This document shows positions 36,455-44,510 of a stretch of DNA of 64,000 nt, one piece after another. The notes beneath the pieces are model-generated. The model saw only the letters and a program-made list of their open reading frames with translations, was not told where the DNA came from and made no database searches. A program made the translations under genes and the position numbers. The stretch lies in contig CAVQHY010000005.1 of the NCBI GenBank assembly GCA_963712465.1, forward strand, positions 310,001 to 374,000, written 5' to 3'. Within the stretch, counting starts at the first letter, position 1. Every line of letters starts with the position of its first letter. Source of the DNA: CAVQHY01 sp963712465 (GTDB lineage Bacteria > Actinomycetota > Thermoleophilia > Gaiellales > Gaiellaceae).

Positions 36455-36461
36455 TCGAGCC

Positions 36462-36860
36462 GTGACCAGGGGACGTAGCCCGGCGCGTCTCGTCATCGCG
36501 CTCTCGGTGGCGGCAGTGCTCGCCGTGTTTCTCCTCTATACGAGCTTCGCCGGGGGTGCGACGCCCTCGCTCCGACCCAGCCAGCTGGCCGATCACCCGG
36601 GGACGGTGCAGCTCGCGGGCCGGGTCGTCGGCCCGGTCACCGGCAACGCACGCGAGGGTGGCCTTCACTTCACGCTTCGGGACATCGACGGACGGGCGAC
36701 CGTCCCCGTCGTCTACACGGGCTCCGTGCCGGACCTCTTCCGCGTGGGCCGGCACGTCTTCATGCGCGGCGAGCTGACAGGCGGCGTCTTCGTCGCGAAG
36801 CCAGACTCGCTCGTGACGAAATGCCCGTCGAAGTACGCCCCGAAGGATCCGCAAGCGTAG
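36462..36860 (+). CDS. ccmE: cytochrome c maturation heme chaperone CcmE, CxxxY type
   Basis: CcmE carries heme to the CcmF synthetase in System I cytochrome c maturation. The 132-residue product has one N-terminal membrane anchor (about residues 9-28) and an OB-fold (GTVQLAGRVVGPV, VPVVYTGSVPDLFRVGRHVFMRGEL). Most bacteria bind heme through a His in an HxxxY motif. Here the position reads KCPSKY: Cys121-x3-Tyr125, the variant known from archaea and some deltaproteobacteria. The start is GTG 36462. ccmF follows after 30 bases. Confidence 0.9.
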   Translation: MTRGRSPARLVIALSVAAVLAVFLLYTSFAGGATPSLRPSQLADHPGTVQLAGRVVGPVTGNAREGGLHFTLRDIDGRATVPVVYTGSVPDLFRVGRHVFMRGELTGGVFVAKPDSLVTKCPSKYAPKDPQA

Positions 36861-36890
36861 GCGTCCTCGTGGAATCAACCATCTAGCCTC

Positions 36891-38888
36891 GTGCCGGAGC
36901 TCGGCCGCGCTGCTCTGGTCGTTGCCCTCGGGCTCGTCGTCTACGCGGCGGTCGCAGGTGGCTACGCGGCGTTCGCGGGTAGGCGACGGCTTCACGACTC
37001 CGCGCGGAACGCGGTCTACGCGGCCTTCGCCTCAGTGGGCGTCGCCGTCGTCGTGCTCCTCGTCGCACTCGGGACGAGGGATTTCTCGGTCGCCTACGTC
37101 GCCGGCCACACGAGCCGCGAGCTGCCGCTCGGGTACTCGCTCTCCGCGCTCTGGTCGGGACAGGAGGGGTCACTCCTCCTGTGGCTGCTCGTTCTCGTCG
37201 GGGCGTCGTCGGCGGCCCTGGCGCTCAACCCTCGCCTCACCCGTGACGTGGTGCCGTGGACGGTGCCCGTTCTCGCCGCGGTGGCGAGCTTCTTCGCGTT
37301 CCTGCTCGTCTTCGTCGCCTCGCCGTTCGACACGCGGCTGCCTCCTGCCGACGGCGCCGGGCTGAATCCGAGCCTCCAGAACCCGTACATGCTCGCGCAC
37401 CCGCCGCTGCTCTACCTCGGCTACGTCGGTCTGACGATCCCGTATGCGTTCGCGATGGCGGCCCTGCTCTCCCGCCGGGTGGACGAGCGCTGGATCGTCG
37501 CCACCCGCCGCTGGACGCTCGCGTCGTGGACGTTTCTGGGCTTCGCGATCATCCTCGGCGCGAAGTGGGCCTACGAGGAGGTCGGCTGGGGTGGGTGGTA
37601 CGCGTGGGACCCGGTCGAGAACGCTGCACTGATGCCGTGGCTCGTCGCGACCGCGTTTCTCCACTCCGTGATGATCCAGGAGAAGAAGGACATGCTCCGG
37701 GTCTGGAACGTCGTGCTCGTCTCCGGCGCGTTCTGCCTCGCGCTCTTCGGTACGTTCCTGACGCGCAGCGGCGTGATCAACTCGATCCACAGCTTCACGC
37801 AGTCCTCGATCGGAGCGTGGTTTCTCGGCTTCATCGCGATTGTCGCCGCCGTGTCGATCGTGCTCATCCTCACCCGGCTGCCGGTTCTGCGTTCTCGGAC
37901 GAAGCTCGAGTCGCTTGTCTCACGCGAGGCCGCGTTTCTCTACAACAACCTCTTCCTCGTCGCGTTCGCGCTCACCGTCCTGTGGGGTGTTCTCTACCCG
38001 ATCGTCTCCGAGGCGGTGCGCGGAGTCGCGGTCACCGTGGGCGCTCCGTACTACAACTTCTTCGGGATCGTCTTCGGGCTGCCGCTGATCCTGCTGATGG
38101 GGGTCGGCCCGCTCGTCGCCTGGCGGAAGGCGTCGCTGCGGTCGGTCGGAGCCAGCCTCGTCGGCCCGGCCACTGCGGCCCTCGCGGTCGGGGTCCTCCT
38201 GCTGCTGCTGGGCGCCGGATCGAGCCCGCTCGGCCTCGTCGGATACACGTTCGCCGCCTTCGTTGGCGCGGCGATCGTGCTCGAGTTCGTGCGCGGGACC
38301 CGTGCGCGTCGCGCACTCGGCGACGGCAGCTGGCCGGTCGCCTTGGGGAACCTCGTCTCGCGCAACCGCCGGCGCTACGGCGGGTACGTCGTCCACGCCG
38401 CGATCGTGCTGCTGCTCGTCGGCGCGATCGGCGTCGGCGCGTTCGGCACCACGCATATCGCCAAGCTCGCCCCGGGCGACTCGATGAGGGCCGGCGATTA
38501 CACCCTCGTCTTCACGGGCGCCGAGAGCGTGCGCGGGCCGAACGCGCAGGAGGTTCGCGCGAAGGTCGACGTCTACCGCGGCGACGACCGAGTGGGCGGC
38601 GTGTCGGCGGGGAAGAACCGCTACTTCGCCGAGCAGCAGACGTCGAACGAGGTCGGCATCCGGACGGACTGGCTCCGGGCCGAGGACCTCTTTGTCATCG
38701 CCGATCAGTTCGGCGACGACGGCACGGTGTTCCTGAAGGTGCTCGTCAACCCGCTCGTGAATCTGATCTGGCTCGCCGCGCTCGTGTTCCTGGCCGGCTC
38801 CCTGATCACGATGTGGCCCGACGCGCGCGAGCAGCGCCGCCTCGAGCGCAGGCTCGCCGAGCAGAGGCCCGTCGGCGCCCGGGCGTGA
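36891..38888 (+). CDS. ccmF: heme lyase / cytochrome c synthetase subunit CcmF
   Basis: CcmF joins heme to apocytochrome c. The 665-residue protein has about 14 transmembrane helices and the WWD domain GWGGWYAWDPVENAALMPWL (in part), together with the His-containing MLAHPPLLYLGYVG and TFLTRSGVINSIHSF segments. It follows ccmE directly. CcmA, B, C, G and H are not in the window. The GTG 36891 start is very close to a TAGCCT hexamer, so the real start could be slightly downstream. Its stop overlaps the next gene by four bases. Confidence 0.96.
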   Translation: MPELGRAALVVALGLVVYAAVAGGYAAFAGRRRLHDSARNAVYAAFASVGVAVVVLLVALGTRDFSVAYVAGHTSRELPLGYSLSALWSGQEGSLLLWLLVLVGASSAALALNPRLTRDVVPWTVPVLAAVASFFAFLLVFVASPFDTRLPPADGAGLNPSLQNPYMLAHPPLLYLGYVGLTIPYAFAMAALLSRRVDERWIVATRRWTLASWTFLGFAIILGAKWAYEEVGWGGWYAWDPVENAALMPWLVATAFLHSVMIQEKKDMLRVWNVVLVSGAFCLALFGTFLTRSGVINSIHSFTQSSIGAWFLGFIAIVAAVSIVLILTRLPVLRSRTKLESLVSREAAFLYNNLFLVAFALTVLWGVLYPIVSEAVRGVAVTVGAPYYNFFGIVFGLPLILLMGVGPLVAWRKASLRSVGASLVGPATAALAVGVLLLLLGAGSSPLGLVGYTFAAFVGAAIVLEFVRGTRARRALGDGSWPVALGNLVSRNRRRYGGYVVHAAIVLLLVGAIGVGAFGTTHIAKLAPGDSMRAGDYTLVFTGAESVRGPNAQEVRAKVDVYRGDDRVGGVSAGKNRYFAEQQTSNEVGIRTDWLRAEDLFVIADQFGDDGTVFLKVLVNPLVNLIWLAALVFLAGSLITMWPDAREQRRLERRLAEQRPVGARA

Positions 38889-39220
38889 TTGCAGCCGCCG
38901 GCGTCGTGCTCGCGGCGATTCTCGCCGTGGGAGTCGTCCTCTTCGCCGCCCGGCCGTTCCTGCGCGAGCCGGCGCCCGTGGACGACCGGATCGACGATCC
39001 GACGCCTGCCGAGGGCGAGCGCCTGCGGCTGGCGGAGGAGCGCGACCGTGCCCTCGTTGCGCTGAGGGAGCTCGAGTTCGACCATCGGACCGGGAAGATC
39101 TCCGACGCCGATTACCGCGAGCAGGTCGGCGAGCTCCGGCGCCAGGCCGCCGCCGCGCTGAGGGCGCTCGGGCCGCAGGAGCCCGTCTCGCCCGACGTGC
39201 CGGTCCGGGCTCGTGACTAG
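38885..39220 (+). CDS. CcmI-like membrane protein of the cytochrome c maturation cluster
   Basis: A 111-residue protein with one N-terminal transmembrane helix and a charged helical part ALVALRELEFDHRTGKISDADYREQVGELR (in part). This pattern (E-LEFD-x-x-TGKIS-x-x-DY) is typical of the N-terminal part of CcmI/CcmH-type proteins and of related zinc-ribbon proteins. It overlaps ccmF (GTGA), which supports a role in cytochrome c maturation. The assignment to CcmI is by similarity of this segment only. Confidence 0.75.
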   Translation: MIAAAGVVLAAILAVGVVLFAARPFLREPAPVDDRIDDPTPAEGERLRLAEERDRALVALRELEFDHRTGKISDADYREQVGELRRQAAAALRALGPQEPVSPDVPVRARD

Positions 39221-39728
39221 CTCCGGCCCCGAGAGGCATGCCCGCCGCGACCCGCTTCTCCTGGCCGCGGGCCTCGTGGCGATCCTGGGCGTGATCGTGG
39301 TTGTCGCCTGGTCGGCGGCCTGGGGGATCGCGCTGCTGTTCGCCGCGGCGGGTCTCTACCTGCTCAGGGGCGAGATCGAGCGGCGGACGGGCCGGTCGGG
39401 CGTCGAGGGTCTTCACGCGCACGCCGAGACGATCCGACGGACGGTTGCCGTTCGCTCGAAGGGACAGATGGGCCTCTTCCGGGCCCGCCGCGAGCTTGCC
39501 GATCTTGAGGCGGAACGAGGCTCGCTGCTGCGGGAGCTCGGCGAGGCGACGTACGCGCGAGACGAGGAGAGCGCCGAGGGCGTCAGGGCCCGGATCGACG
39601 AGCTCGTCGACCGCATCCGGGTTAAGCAGGACGAGATCGACGGGCTCGCCCGCGACACGGAGGAGCACGTCACGCGGATCCGCTCGGAGGGACGCTCCGA
39701 TCCGGGCGATCCGCCGGGCAGCGAGTAG
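39213..39728 (+). CDS. membrane protein with C-terminal coiled coil, function unknown
   Basis: A 171-residue protein with two close transmembrane helices (about residues 15-50) and a long charged helix-forming region (about 85-155: RRELADLEAERGSLLRELGE, RARIDELVDRIRVKQDEIDG) that looks like a coiled coil. It overlaps the CcmI-like gene by eight bases, so it is probably in the same operon. I cannot name a family. Confidence 0.7.
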   Translation: MTSSGPERHARRDPLLLAAGLVAILGVIVVVAWSAAWGIALLFAAAGLYLLRGEIERRTGRSGVEGLHAHAETIRRTVAVRSKGQMGLFRARRELADLEAERGSLLRELGEATYARDEESAEGVRARIDELVDRIRVKQDEIDGLARDTEEHVTRIRSEGRSDPGDPPGSE

Positions 39729-39773
39729 GAAACCCGCCCCGACCTCGGCCGATCCGCTCTGAGCGTCGCCCGG

Positions 39774-40988
39774 CTACGCGGACGAACCGAGCGCGACGAT
39801 CCGCTCGTACTCGGCGACATGGTGGGGCTCCGAGAACCGCTCGGCCACGGCCGCGCGGCCGCGGCTGCCGAGCTCGGCGCGCAGCGCGCCGTCGTCGGCA
39901 AACTGTCGCATCGCGTGCTCGAGCTCCTCGGGAGAGTCGAACAGAAGCCCTCCGCCCGTGTCGCCCACGACCTCGGGAAGCGCGCCCCGCCGCCGCGCCA
40001 CGACGGGCGTTCCGGAGGCCAGCGCCTCGACGATCACGTAGCCGAACGTCTCGGGAAAGCGGGACGGCACGAGCACCGCCAGGGCGCCGCCGTAGAGCGT
40101 CGCCAGGCGCTCCGGACCTGCGATGCCAACGAAGCGGACGTTCGGGAGGCCGGCCGCCAGCGCCCGAAGGTCCGGCTCGTATGCTCCGGCGCCCGCGATC
40201 AGCAGGTCGACGCCGGGCAGGCGCCGCATGGGCGGGAGCAGATCCTGGAAGCCCTTCTCCTTCACCAATCTTCCGACGGCGAGGAAGTAGGGGCGTTCGC
40301 CCCCCAGCCTCGAAGCGGTACGGGAAGGCCAGTCGGAGGGGACGAAGTAGGGCAGCACGTGCGATCGCCCATGGATGCCGCGCTCGGCGTGCGCCGCCTC
40401 GGCGAACCGGCTCGGGAACACGACGGCATCCAGGGAATCGACGGCGCGCTCCAGCCGGTTCCCGTGTCGCCAGAGCTGGGGCGGCCGCCTGGCTGCGAGG
40501 ACGCACCGCACGCACTGCGGGCGCTCGCACGGGCGCCGATCGAGCTTCCAGAGCACGTGCATCGGGCAGACGAGCCAGTAGTCGTGGGCGCTCATGAGCA
40601 CGGCCGCCGCGGGTCGACTGCGGCGTGCGAGCTGGAAGACGCTCGGGGCGCCGGCGAGCGAGACGTTGTGGAAATGCACCACGTCCGCCGCCGATTCGGC
40701 AAGGACCCGGCCGAGCTGGTGCGTAGGATCAGGGAGGCCGGTCTGATGGCTCCAGAGCAGCGCGAGCCTTCCGAGCGGAGTGCGCAGCGTATGCACGCGA
40801 ACACCGGGGTAGGGCCTCCACGGCCGCAGCGGGACGGCGCCCTGAACGGTGGCGAACGCGTCCGCGAGGTGCACGACGTCGACGCCGTGACCGCGTCGGG
40901 CGAGCGCACCCGCGAGCCGCTCGACGTACGACGCGTCGCCGCCGAAGCTGTGCGCGCCGTAGAACGTGGTGACGTGGAGAAAGCGCAA
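39774..40988 (-). CDS. glycosyltransferase family 4-like protein
   Basis: A 404-residue GT-B glycosyltransferase. The N-terminal acceptor domain begins FLHVTTFYGAHSFGGDASYVERLAGAL; the C-terminal donor domain has PYFLAVGRLVKEKGFQDLL and the nucleotide-sugar motif PSRFPETFGYVIVEALASGTPVVA (in part; the EX7E-type pair). Four Cys residues lie in the middle (RPCERPQCVRCVLAARR), possibly a metal site. TTG at 40988 is the likely start, as the divergent gene begins at 41016. Donor and acceptor are unknown. Confidence 0.9.
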   Translation of the reverse strand: MRFLHVTTFYGAHSFGGDASYVERLAGALARRGHGVDVVHLADAFATVQGAVPLRPWRPYPGVRVHTLRTPLGRLALLWSHQTGLPDPTHQLGRVLAESAADVVHFHNVSLAGAPSVFQLARRSRPAAAVLMSAHDYWLVCPMHVLWKLDRRPCERPQCVRCVLAARRPPQLWRHGNRLERAVDSLDAVVFPSRFAEAAHAERGIHGRSHVLPYFVPSDWPSRTASRLGGERPYFLAVGRLVKEKGFQDLLPPMRRLPGVDLLIAGAGAYEPDLRALAAGLPNVRFVGIAGPERLATLYGGALAVLVPSRFPETFGYVIVEALASGTPVVARRRGALPEVVGDTGGGLLFDSPEELEHAMRQFADDGALRAELGSRGRAAVAERFSEPHHVAEYERIVALGSSA

Positions 40989-41015
40989 CGCCGTTCTCGT
41001 GCATCCTGACTGCTC

Positions 41016-41924
41016 GTGAGCGACATCCGTGTGGGGTTGGTCGGCTGCGGGCGGGTCGCGGAGCACGGGTACGTTCCCGCCCTCGCCCGCACGCATGGGC
41101 TCGTGCTGGCCGCGACTGCCGACCCCGAGCGCCCCCGTCGCGAGCTGCTCGCACCGGGCGTCCCGGGGTTCGACGGCCCGGCGGAGCTGCTGGAGGCGGG
41201 AGGCGTCGACGTCGTCGTCATCGCGACCCCGTCGCGCCTCCACCTCGTCCACGCGGAGATCGCGGCAGAAGCAGGCGTCACGGCGCTCGTCGAGAAGCCC
41301 CCAGGGACGAGTCTCGACGAAGCACGGTTGCTCGTGCGGCTCCGGCCGCAGCCGAGGCTCGCTCTGAATCGGCGCTTCGAGCCGCAGGTCGCTCGTCTGC
41401 GACGGGCGCTGGCCGGCACCGGCACGGTCGAGCTACGCCTCGCGTTCCACTACCGAAGACAGACCTGGCGGGCCGGTGACACGAGCGATGACGCCCTGCT
41501 TGATCTCGGTCCGCACGCCGTCGATCTCGCCTGCTGGCTCGTGGCGACCGAGCCGGTGCGGGTTCGCTGCTCGCGGCTCGAGCGTGATCGTGCCGAGCTC
41601 GACCTCGAGCTCGAACGCGGCCGGGCCGCGATCTCGCTCGCCTGCGACCGGCCTCACCGGGAGCTTGTCGACGCGCGGCTCGCGGGCCGGCCCGTCGGCC
41701 GCTATCTCCGCGGCGGCGCCGCGCGCTCCGGGCTCGCGCGCCTCCGGCCGGGTCACGTGAACCCGCTGGTGGACTCCCTGAGCTCGCAGCTCGAGGCGCT
41801 CGCCTCCTTCGCCGCGGGCCTCGATCCAGTAGTGCTCGCGAGCACGTCGGACGGCGTCCGCGTCATGGCCGTCCTCGAGGCGGCCCGCGCTTCCTTCCGC
41901 GCGGGTCGTTGGCTGGACGTCTAG
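41016..41924 (+). CDS. Gfo/Idh/MocA family oxidoreductase
   Basis: A 302-residue NAD(P)-dependent oxidoreductase with the Rossmann motif VGLVGCGRVAEHGYVPAL, the VVIATPSRLHL loop and EKPPGTSLDEARLL, where Lys of EKP is the family's catalytic residue. The C-terminal domain keeps DLGPHAVDLACWL. It is slightly shorter than usual (330-350). It is divergent from the glycosyltransferase, so both may act on a surface sugar; the substrate is unknown. Confidence 0.88.
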   Translation: MSDIRVGLVGCGRVAEHGYVPALARTHGLVLAATADPERPRRELLAPGVPGFDGPAELLEAGGVDVVVIATPSRLHLVHAEIAAEAGVTALVEKPPGTSLDEARLLVRLRPQPRLALNRRFEPQVARLRRALAGTGTVELRLAFHYRRQTWRAGDTSDDALLDLGPHAVDLACWLVATEPVRVRCSRLERDRAELDLELERGRAAISLACDRPHRELVDARLAGRPVGRYLRGGAARSGLARLRPGHVNPLVDSLSSQLEALASFAAGLDPVVLASTSDGVRVMAVLEAARASFRAGRWLDV

Positions 41925-41980
41925 AGGCTTGACGCCCGGGCGGGTGGGGGCAGTCCCCGAATTCTGAGAGGATCGTCGCC

Positions 41981-43468
41981 GTGCTGGCAATCCTCCAGCT
42001 CGACGCCGTGTCGACCACCCGGCTCGATCGTCTCGTGGCCGAGGGCCGAATGCCCACTGTCGCCGAGCTCCGCAAGCGCGCGGCCCACGTCTCGTTGGGG
42101 ACGGACTCGACCGGACGGCTCTCCCCGGCCGCGCACTACTGGACGCTCTACACGGGGGTTCCGGTGGGCGAGCATGGTCTGACCTACCCGTTCATGTGGT
42201 CGCCGGAGGCCCAGCGGATACGCCCGGCCGGCTGGTTCCCCCAGCCGCAGACCGTCTGGGGACGAGCGGTCGGCAGCGGTGGACGCTGCCTCGTCGTCGA
42301 CGCGTACGAGCTGGAGGCGCCGGTTGCCGTCGACGGCGTCTATCTCGGTGGGTGGCAGTACCGAAACCGCGTGACGAGCCGTCCGGCGTCGTTGCCGGCC
42401 GGTCTCCACAACCGGCTCGCCGCGCGCATCGGCGCGCCGGCCTTGGTCGAAGAGGTGTTCGGGGCTCCGTCGCCGAGACGGCTCGCATTGCTCGCCCGCC
42501 GGCTCCAGGCGGCGCCGCGTCGGGCGGCAGCAGCGGTCCGGGCCCTGGTCGGCCGCGACGGCTTCGACGTCGTCTGGGTCACCTTGAGCGCGCTCCACCT
42601 CGGCGGTCATCAGCTCTGGGACCCGCCGGCAGTGGTGCCGGCACGACGCCTGGCGCCGCTGCGGCTGGAGCTGGACGAAGCGCTGAACCGCATCTACGAG
42701 GCTGTCGACGCGACCCTCGGAGAGCTGCTCGCGCTCTTGCCGGCCGGGGCCGACGTCGTCGTGCCCACTCCCCTCGGGATGGAGGACGAGACGACTCGCG
42801 CCGACCTCTTGCCCGGCATGCTCGCCGCCGTGCTCGGGGCCCCGACTCGAGCGCGGTCGCGACCCGGGATCTGGCGTCTGCGCGCCGCTGTGCCGGTGGG
42901 AGCGCGCGCGGCGATCGCGCGCTCCTTGCCCGACCGTTTCGCGCTCGAGTTGACCGGGCGGCTCGAGGGTCGCGGCGACTGGAGCTCGACGCGCGCGTTC
43001 GCTCTTCCCTCCGACCACGACGGCTTCGTGCGCCTCAACCTGCGCGGGCGAGAACGTGACGGCGTCGTCGAGCCCACGGATGCCGACGCCCTGACCGAGG
43101 AGATCGCTGCTGGACTGCTCACGTACTGCGATCCTGACGGCGCGTCGTGCATCGAGCGAATCGAGCGATACGGCGGCGCGGAGCCTCCACGGGCCGCCAT
43201 GCCCGACCTGATCGTGCACTGGCGTCGAACGCCGAGCGCACGGATCCGTCGTGTCGTCTCGCCGATGTTCGGCGCGGTGGATCGGATCGGCGCAGGGATC
43301 GGAAGGTCGGGAGGTCACGAGCTCGACGCATGGGCACTCGTGCTCCCGGGACGCTCCCGTCTGCGCAACGGCCCGGCCGACCTTGCCGACCTCCCCGCGA
43401 CCGCCTACGCGGCGCTCGGCGGGTCGCCGGGAGAGCTCGTGGGACGCTCGCTGCTCGGGCCGGTCTGA
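41981..43468 (+). CDS. alkaline-phosphatase-superfamily protein with a degraded metal site
   Basis: This 495-residue protein resembles type I phosphodiesterase/nucleotide pyrophosphatase proteins: LQLDAVSTTRLDRLVAEGRMPTV (in part) and SPAAHYWTLYTGVPVGEHGLTYP are the N-terminal metal and nucleophile regions, and LLPGMLAAVLGAP follows the core. The central metal motifs look lost: the usual D-x-x-x-H region reads SALHLGGHQLW, and where SDHGM is expected the sequence is VPTPLGME. It may therefore be inactive as a phosphatase. It converges on hpt, overlapping it by 64 bases. Confidence 0.75.
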   Translation: MLAILQLDAVSTTRLDRLVAEGRMPTVAELRKRAAHVSLGTDSTGRLSPAAHYWTLYTGVPVGEHGLTYPFMWSPEAQRIRPAGWFPQPQTVWGRAVGSGGRCLVVDAYELEAPVAVDGVYLGGWQYRNRVTSRPASLPAGLHNRLAARIGAPALVEEVFGAPSPRRLALLARRLQAAPRRAAAAVRALVGRDGFDVVWVTLSALHLGGHQLWDPPAVVPARRLAPLRLELDEALNRIYEAVDATLGELLALLPAGADVVVPTPLGMEDETTRADLLPGMLAAVLGAPTRARSRPGIWRLRAAVPVGARAAIARSLPDRFALELTGRLEGRGDWSSTRAFALPSDHDGFVRLNLRGRERDGVVEPTDADALTEEIAAGLLTYCDPDGASCIERIERYGGAEPPRAAMPDLIVHWRRTPSARIRRVVSPMFGAVDRIGAGIGRSGGHELDAWALVLPGRSRLRNGPADLADLPATAYAALGGSPGELVGRSLLGPV

Positions 43469-44049
43469 TCGCGCCTCACGACACGAAGGTCGCGAAGCCC
43501 GCGGTAGCGCTCCGCAAGGTCGAAGCCGTAGCCGGCGAAGAACTCGTCGGGCACGGTGAAGCCCACGTAGAGGATCGGCAGATCGTCGACGAGGCGGCGG
43601 TACGGGCGGTCGAGAAGCGTGCAGGCGGCGATGCTCGCCGGGTCGCGAAGCCCCAGCACCTTCACCAGGTAGTGCATCGTCAGGCCGGTGTCGACGACGT
43701 TCTGGACGAGCAGGAGGTGACGGCCGCGGACCTGCGTGTCGATGTCCTTCAGGATCCGGATTCCCGGCCGTCCCCCGACAGGGCCGCCGTAGCCGGCGAT
43801 CGCCATGAAGTCCATCGCGAAGGGGATCGGGATCGCCCGAGCCAGGTCGGCGGCGAAGATGAAGGCGCCCTTGAGCACCGTGACCAGGAGCGGGTCGCGC
43901 CCCGCGTAGTCGGTCGCGATCGCCTGGCCGAGCTCCCGGACGCGCGCCGCGATCTCCGCCTCGGCGAGGTAGACCTCGCCAACGGACGATCCACCGTCCG
44001 GACCGGCTGCGGCCGGCGGGAAGGAGCCCCCGGGCTCAGAGGTGCTCAG
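43405..44049 (-). CDS. hpt: hypoxanthine phosphoribosyltransferase
   Basis: Hpt salvages hypoxanthine and guanine to nucleotides with PRPP. The protein has VTVLKGAFIFAADLARAI, DFMAIAGYG, the PRPP motif LLLVQNVVDTGLT (QNVVDTG in place of the commoner EDIVDTG) and DRPYRRLVDDLPILYVGF. The first GTG (43878) would cut off the conserved N-terminal GEVYLAEAEIAARVRELGQA. Upstream there is no ATG, GTG or TTG in frame. CTG at 44049 gives a natural-looking LSTSEPGG start and overlaps the upstream stop as CTGA, giving 214 residues. Confidence 0.9.
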   Translation of the reverse strand: MSTSEPGGSFPPAAAGPDGGSSVGEVYLAEAEIAARVRELGQAIATDYAGRDPLLVTVLKGAFIFAADLARAIPIPFAMDFMAIAGYGGPVGGRPGIRILKDIDTQVRGRHLLLVQNVVDTGLTMHYLVKVLGLRDPASIAACTLLDRPYRRLVDDLPILYVGFTVPDEFFAGYGFDLAERYRGLRDLRVVRRDQTGPSSERPTSSPGDPPSAA

Positions 44050-44414
44050 TGGGCGGGCTTCAGACCGTATTTGTGGGCGAGGCGCTCGAAGTCGCGCTTG
44101 TAGAAGAGTTTGATCTTGACGTCCGGGTGGAGCTCGCGGAGCTTGCGGATCTTGCGGTTCTTCCGGGTCACGAGCGACTGCTTCATCATCGTGACCTCGA
44201 GGTACAGATCCTGCTCGGGGAGGTAGAAGTCGGGTGTGAGAGCCTCGACGACGCGGCCGTCCTCATCCCGTTCCAGCACGAACGACCGCGGCTCGTAGGC
44301 CCACGGGATGCCGTGGTAATCGAGGATCCGCGCGCACTCCAACTCGGCCTCATTGGCGAACCGAGGGCTCGTCTCGCCACAATACGCCTGGAAACCAGGC
44401 GTTTCTACCGTCAT
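44046..44414 (-). CDS. PD-(D/E)xK nuclease-like protein
   Basis: A 122-residue protein with a nuclease-like core: EAELECARILDYHGIPWAYE, then TPDFYLPEQDLYLEVTMMK, where PD, E and Lys are spaced as in PD-(D/E)xK folds, followed by a basic helix RKNRKIRKLRELHPDVKIKL (in part). Function is unknown; such proteins include repair nucleases. ATG at 44414 has GGGGGAAGG directly upstream. The stop overlaps the proposed hpt CTG start. Confidence 0.75.
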   Translation of the reverse strand: MTVETPGFQAYCGETSPRFANEAELECARILDYHGIPWAYEPRSFVLERDEDGRVVEALTPDFYLPEQDLYLEVTMMKQSLVTRKNRKIRKLRELHPDVKIKLFYKRDFERLAHKYGLKPAH

Positions 44415-44472
44415 CCTTCCCCCAAGGTAGCAACCAACCCGGACGGCCCAGGTGCGGGGTCGGTGGGAGGGC

Positions 44473-44506
44473 GGGATGTCGCAGGGCGGGAGTGGGGTGG
44501 TGGGAG
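44473..44506 (+). repeat. partial G-rich dispersed repeat upstream of the metallophosphoesterase gene
   Basis: The 5' half is shortened, but the block from CAGGGCGGG through GGGGTGGTGGGAG is kept. It ends 4 nt before ATG 44511, the same spacing as at 28021 and close to that at 19950. It is therefore the third start codon with the repeat's GGTGGGAG as the only ribosome-binding-site candidate. Confidence 0.75.
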
Positions 44507-44510
44507 CACG

